Below, piece after piece: positions 51,324 to 52,818 of a DNA stretch of 52,818 nt (its first letter is position 1; every line of letters begins with the position of its first letter). The position numbers and the translations under genes are program-made. Origin of the DNA: Mycobacterium sp. Root265 (lineage in GTDB: Bacteria; Actinomycetota; Actinomycetes; Mycobacteriales; Mycobacteriaceae); NCBI RefSeq assembly GCF_001428895.1, contig NZ_LMJA01000022.1, forward strand, positions 359,001 through 411,818, read 5' to 3'. Below the pieces are notes generated by a model that saw nothing but the letters and a program-made list of their open reading frames with translations, ran no database searches and was not told the DNA's origin.

Positions 51324-52634
51324 ATGGACGCCACCCATCTCGACATGTTCATTGGTGCGCTCATCGATGACCTCACCCCGGCACCCTTGCCCGACGACGA
51401 CGGTGATCGCCGGCTGTGCCACCTACTCGACAGCCCGCGCCGAATTCTTGATGAACAGCCGCTGCTGGCGGTGCTGGCGGCCGCGGTCACCGCCCGCAAC
51501 CTGGTCGATCATGTGATCGCCCAGGCGGTTGCGGCCGCCGAGCGGCTCGGGGTTCCGGCACGTAAGCACCTGCGTTCGGGAGCGGATCTTCTCACCCTGT
51601 TGGGTGTTTCCCCCGGCGCCGCCCACCGAGCCGCGCGGGTCGGGCGGGCGGCACACATGCTAACGGCGTTGACCCGGGCCCAGCGCCTCGGCGGGATCGG
51701 TATCGAGTTCGCCGACGCCATCGGGAAGGGCGTCGCCCACGTGCACAGTCGGGTGCCCTTGTCCGAGGAGGACCGGGCCGAGGTGGTCAGAAAGTTGATG
51801 ATCGAGACCACCCCGGCCGCCGTGGACGAGAAGGCCCGCGAGATCGCCATTAGCCGCTGCACCGCAGCACCTTTGGAGGGCGCGGCGGTGCCGGTGGCCG
51901 AGAACGCGGACCTCAACGAGATGACGTTGGTGGTTACCGAGGAAGGGCGTGTCGCTGCGACTTTCGATGTGGACGCGCTGACCGGTGAGGAACTCCTCAC
52001 CGCCCTGGACCCACTGTGCCGACCCATACCACTTCCCGACGGCTCGCCGGACCCGCGTCCGGTCGGTAAGCGTCGCGCGGACGCTCTCGGACAAGTCGTG
52101 CGGACCTACCTCTCAAATTCGCGGCGACCGGCCTCGGGCGGGGTGCTGCCGCATGTCACGCTGATCCGGCCCGCCGCAGCAGGGTTCGTCAACACCCTGG
52201 GTTTCACCGGGCCCGTGAGCGCCGGCACAGCCGACCTGATCACCTGCGACAGCACGCTCACTTCGGTGACTGTTGATGGGGCTGGGGCCCCGCTGGATGT
52301 GGGGCGCGCCGAGCGACTGTTCACACCCGCGATCCGAAAAGGGTTGGCAGTGCGCGACGGTGGCTGCGCCCACCCGGGCTGTGGGCGGCCGGTGTCCTGG
52401 TGCGACGCCCACCACATCACCCCATGGAGCAGCGGGGGCGCCACCAGCATCGACAACGGCGTGCTGCTCTGCCGACTACACCACACCGCGATCCACCACG
52501 GCGGCTGGCAGGTCTACCTCGGCGCTGACCGCCACCCCTGGTTCATCCCACCCCACAAATCAGACGAACCCGAGCCGACGCACCTGCGCTCCCACGCACG
52601 ACGCACCATGACCGACCTGCCCGTCGCCGCATAA
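51324..52634 (+). CDS. 13E12-type DUF222/HNH endonuclease-like protein
   Basis: A 436-residue protein of the mycobacterial 13E12 repeat family: an N-terminal DUF222 domain (about 30-320) and a C-terminal HNH domain (about 345-395), with CAHPGCGRPVSWCDAHHITP and DNGVLLCRLHHTAIH, giving the zinc cysteines and catalytic histidines. Several 13E12 genes of M. tuberculosis belong to the LexA regulon, which agrees with the SOS box upstream. The precise role is unknown; a damage-related nuclease is plausible. It is a multicopy family, often near mobile DNA. Confidence 0.88.
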   Translation: MDATHLDMFIGALIDDLTPAPLPDDDGDRRLCHLLDSPRRILDEQPLLAVLAAAVTARNLVDHVIAQAVAAAERLGVPARKHLRSGADLLTLLGVSPGAAHRAARVGRAAHMLTALTRAQRLGGIGIEFADAIGKGVAHVHSRVPLSEEDRAEVVRKLMIETTPAAVDEKAREIAISRCTAAPLEGAAVPVAENADLNEMTLVVTEEGRVAATFDVDALTGEELLTALDPLCRPIPLPDGSPDPRPVGKRRADALGQVVRTYLSNSRRPASGGVLPHVTLIRPAAAGFVNTLGFTGPVSAGTADLITCDSTLTSVTVDGAGAPLDVGRAERLFTPAIRKGLAVRDGGCAHPGCGRPVSWCDAHHITPWSSGGATSIDNGVLLCRLHHTAIHHGGWQVYLGADRHPWFIPPHKSDEPEPTHLRSHARRTMTDLPVAA

Positions 52635-52677
52635 GCCTTGCGCACCTTGACAACTACACAGTGACGAACAACCCAGC

Positions 52678-52713
52678 GGCGGGAACCGGCACCGACAGAG
52701 AGCCGGACCCGCC
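52678..52713 (+). terminator. Possible hairpin after the 13E12 gene
   Basis: GGCGG and CCGGC on one side pair with GCCGG and CCGCC on the other, with a small internal mismatch and a loop of about 11 nt. No U tract follows. The rest of 52635-52721 holds nothing else I can identify. Confidence 0.4.
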
Positions 52714-52720
52714 ACGACGG

Positions 52721-52818
52721 ACTAGTGTCCTGAGTCATTAATTCGGGTGCAGTAGTTGGCGATGCTGGCCAGGATTTGGTCGGCGGTTTTGGTCCAGACG
52801 TAGGGCTTGGGGTTGTCG
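52721..52818. mobile_element. End of an IS630-like insertion sequence (partial)
   Basis: The transposase stop lies within the terminal bases, and ACTAGTGTCCTGAGTC marks the likely outer end with a TA near the expected IS630 target. The exact border and inverted repeat cannot be fixed without the other end. Confidence 0.5.
52722..52818 (-). CDS. IS630-family transposase, C-terminal end only (cut by window edge)
   Basis: The minus strand reads in from the window edge to a TAG at 52722-52724 and encodes about 31 residues: PKPYVWTKTADQILASIA, then NYCTRINDSGH. This matches the C-terminal end of IS630/Tc1-type transposases common in actinobacteria (KTADQILAS...RINDSGH pattern, from memory). The rest of the element is outside the window. 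Confidence 0.72.
   Translation of the reverse strand, partial: DNPKPYVWTKTADQILASIANYCTRINDSGH

Overview
The window looks like chromosomal DNA of a free-living, high-GC mycobacterium (Mycobacterium/Mycolicibacterium sensu lato). Indicators are a fadA-fadB beta-oxidation pair with the mycobacterial gene order, a dapC-like aminotransferase that neighbours fadA in M. tuberculosis, a 13E12-type DUF222/HNH gene behind a perfect mycobacterial LexA box, many 4-bp ATGA/GTGA start-stop overlaps, and several promoters whose TANNNT -10 box lies 5-7 nt before the start codon, as in leaderless mycobacterial mRNAs. Identities are read by eye from sequence; no database was searched.

Layout. 0-9.5 kb: tail of a proline-rich repeat protein, a PPOX-like protein, a TetR/FAD-monooxygenase divergent pair, a membrane GGDEF protein with an AMP-forming ligase and a GlxA-type regulator, then fadB and fadA. 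9.6-17.5 kb: a locus with a GntR (FCD) regulator: an E1-E2-Old Yellow Enzyme operon facing a VOC-GntR-aldehyde dehydrogenase-AhpD-like operon across two TTGGATCCA palindromes. 17.5-29.4 kb: a LacI locus: a Liv-type ABC importer operon ending in a beta-hydroxyacid dehydrogenase and an M24-fold enzyme, an aldehyde dehydrogenase-MFS operon, a signal-less NMT1/THI5-like protein and lacI. Four copies of the palindrome TGCAATCGATTGCA tie these units together. 29.5-36.9 kb: a LuxR regulator divergent from urtA and an unusual urease cluster (fused ureAB, then C, G, D, E, F). 36.9-46.8 kb: several small regulator/oxidoreductase units (SDR/TetR, SDR/XRE-MmyB, PucR/alcohol dehydrogenase/amino-acid permease, NmrA-like, and RidA plus zinc-free alcohol dehydrogenase with a MarR). 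46.8-51.1 kb: the dapC-like gene, then an aldolase-like gene, allantoicase and PuuE-type allantoinase. 51.1-52.8 kb: an SOS-controlled 13E12 gene and the end of an IS630-type transposase cut by the window edge.

How it fits together. PuuE and allantoicase would turn allantoin into urea and ureidoglycolate; UrtA and urease could take up and split urea, so ureide nitrogen can be released as ammonia by genes of this one window. The GntR and LacI halves converge tail to tail and together encode import, a pita-bread-fold enzyme, dehydrogenases and a 2-oxoacid dehydrogenase (no E3 here). They look like one catabolic pathway of unknown substrate, and are the best candidate for an undescribed system. 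Because fadA and dapC are adjacent and divergent in M. tuberculosis but 37 kb apart here, the 9.6-46.8 kb stretch may be accessory DNA placed between two core genes. There is no stretch over 300 bases without a gene, and I saw no tRNA, rRNA or CRISPR.
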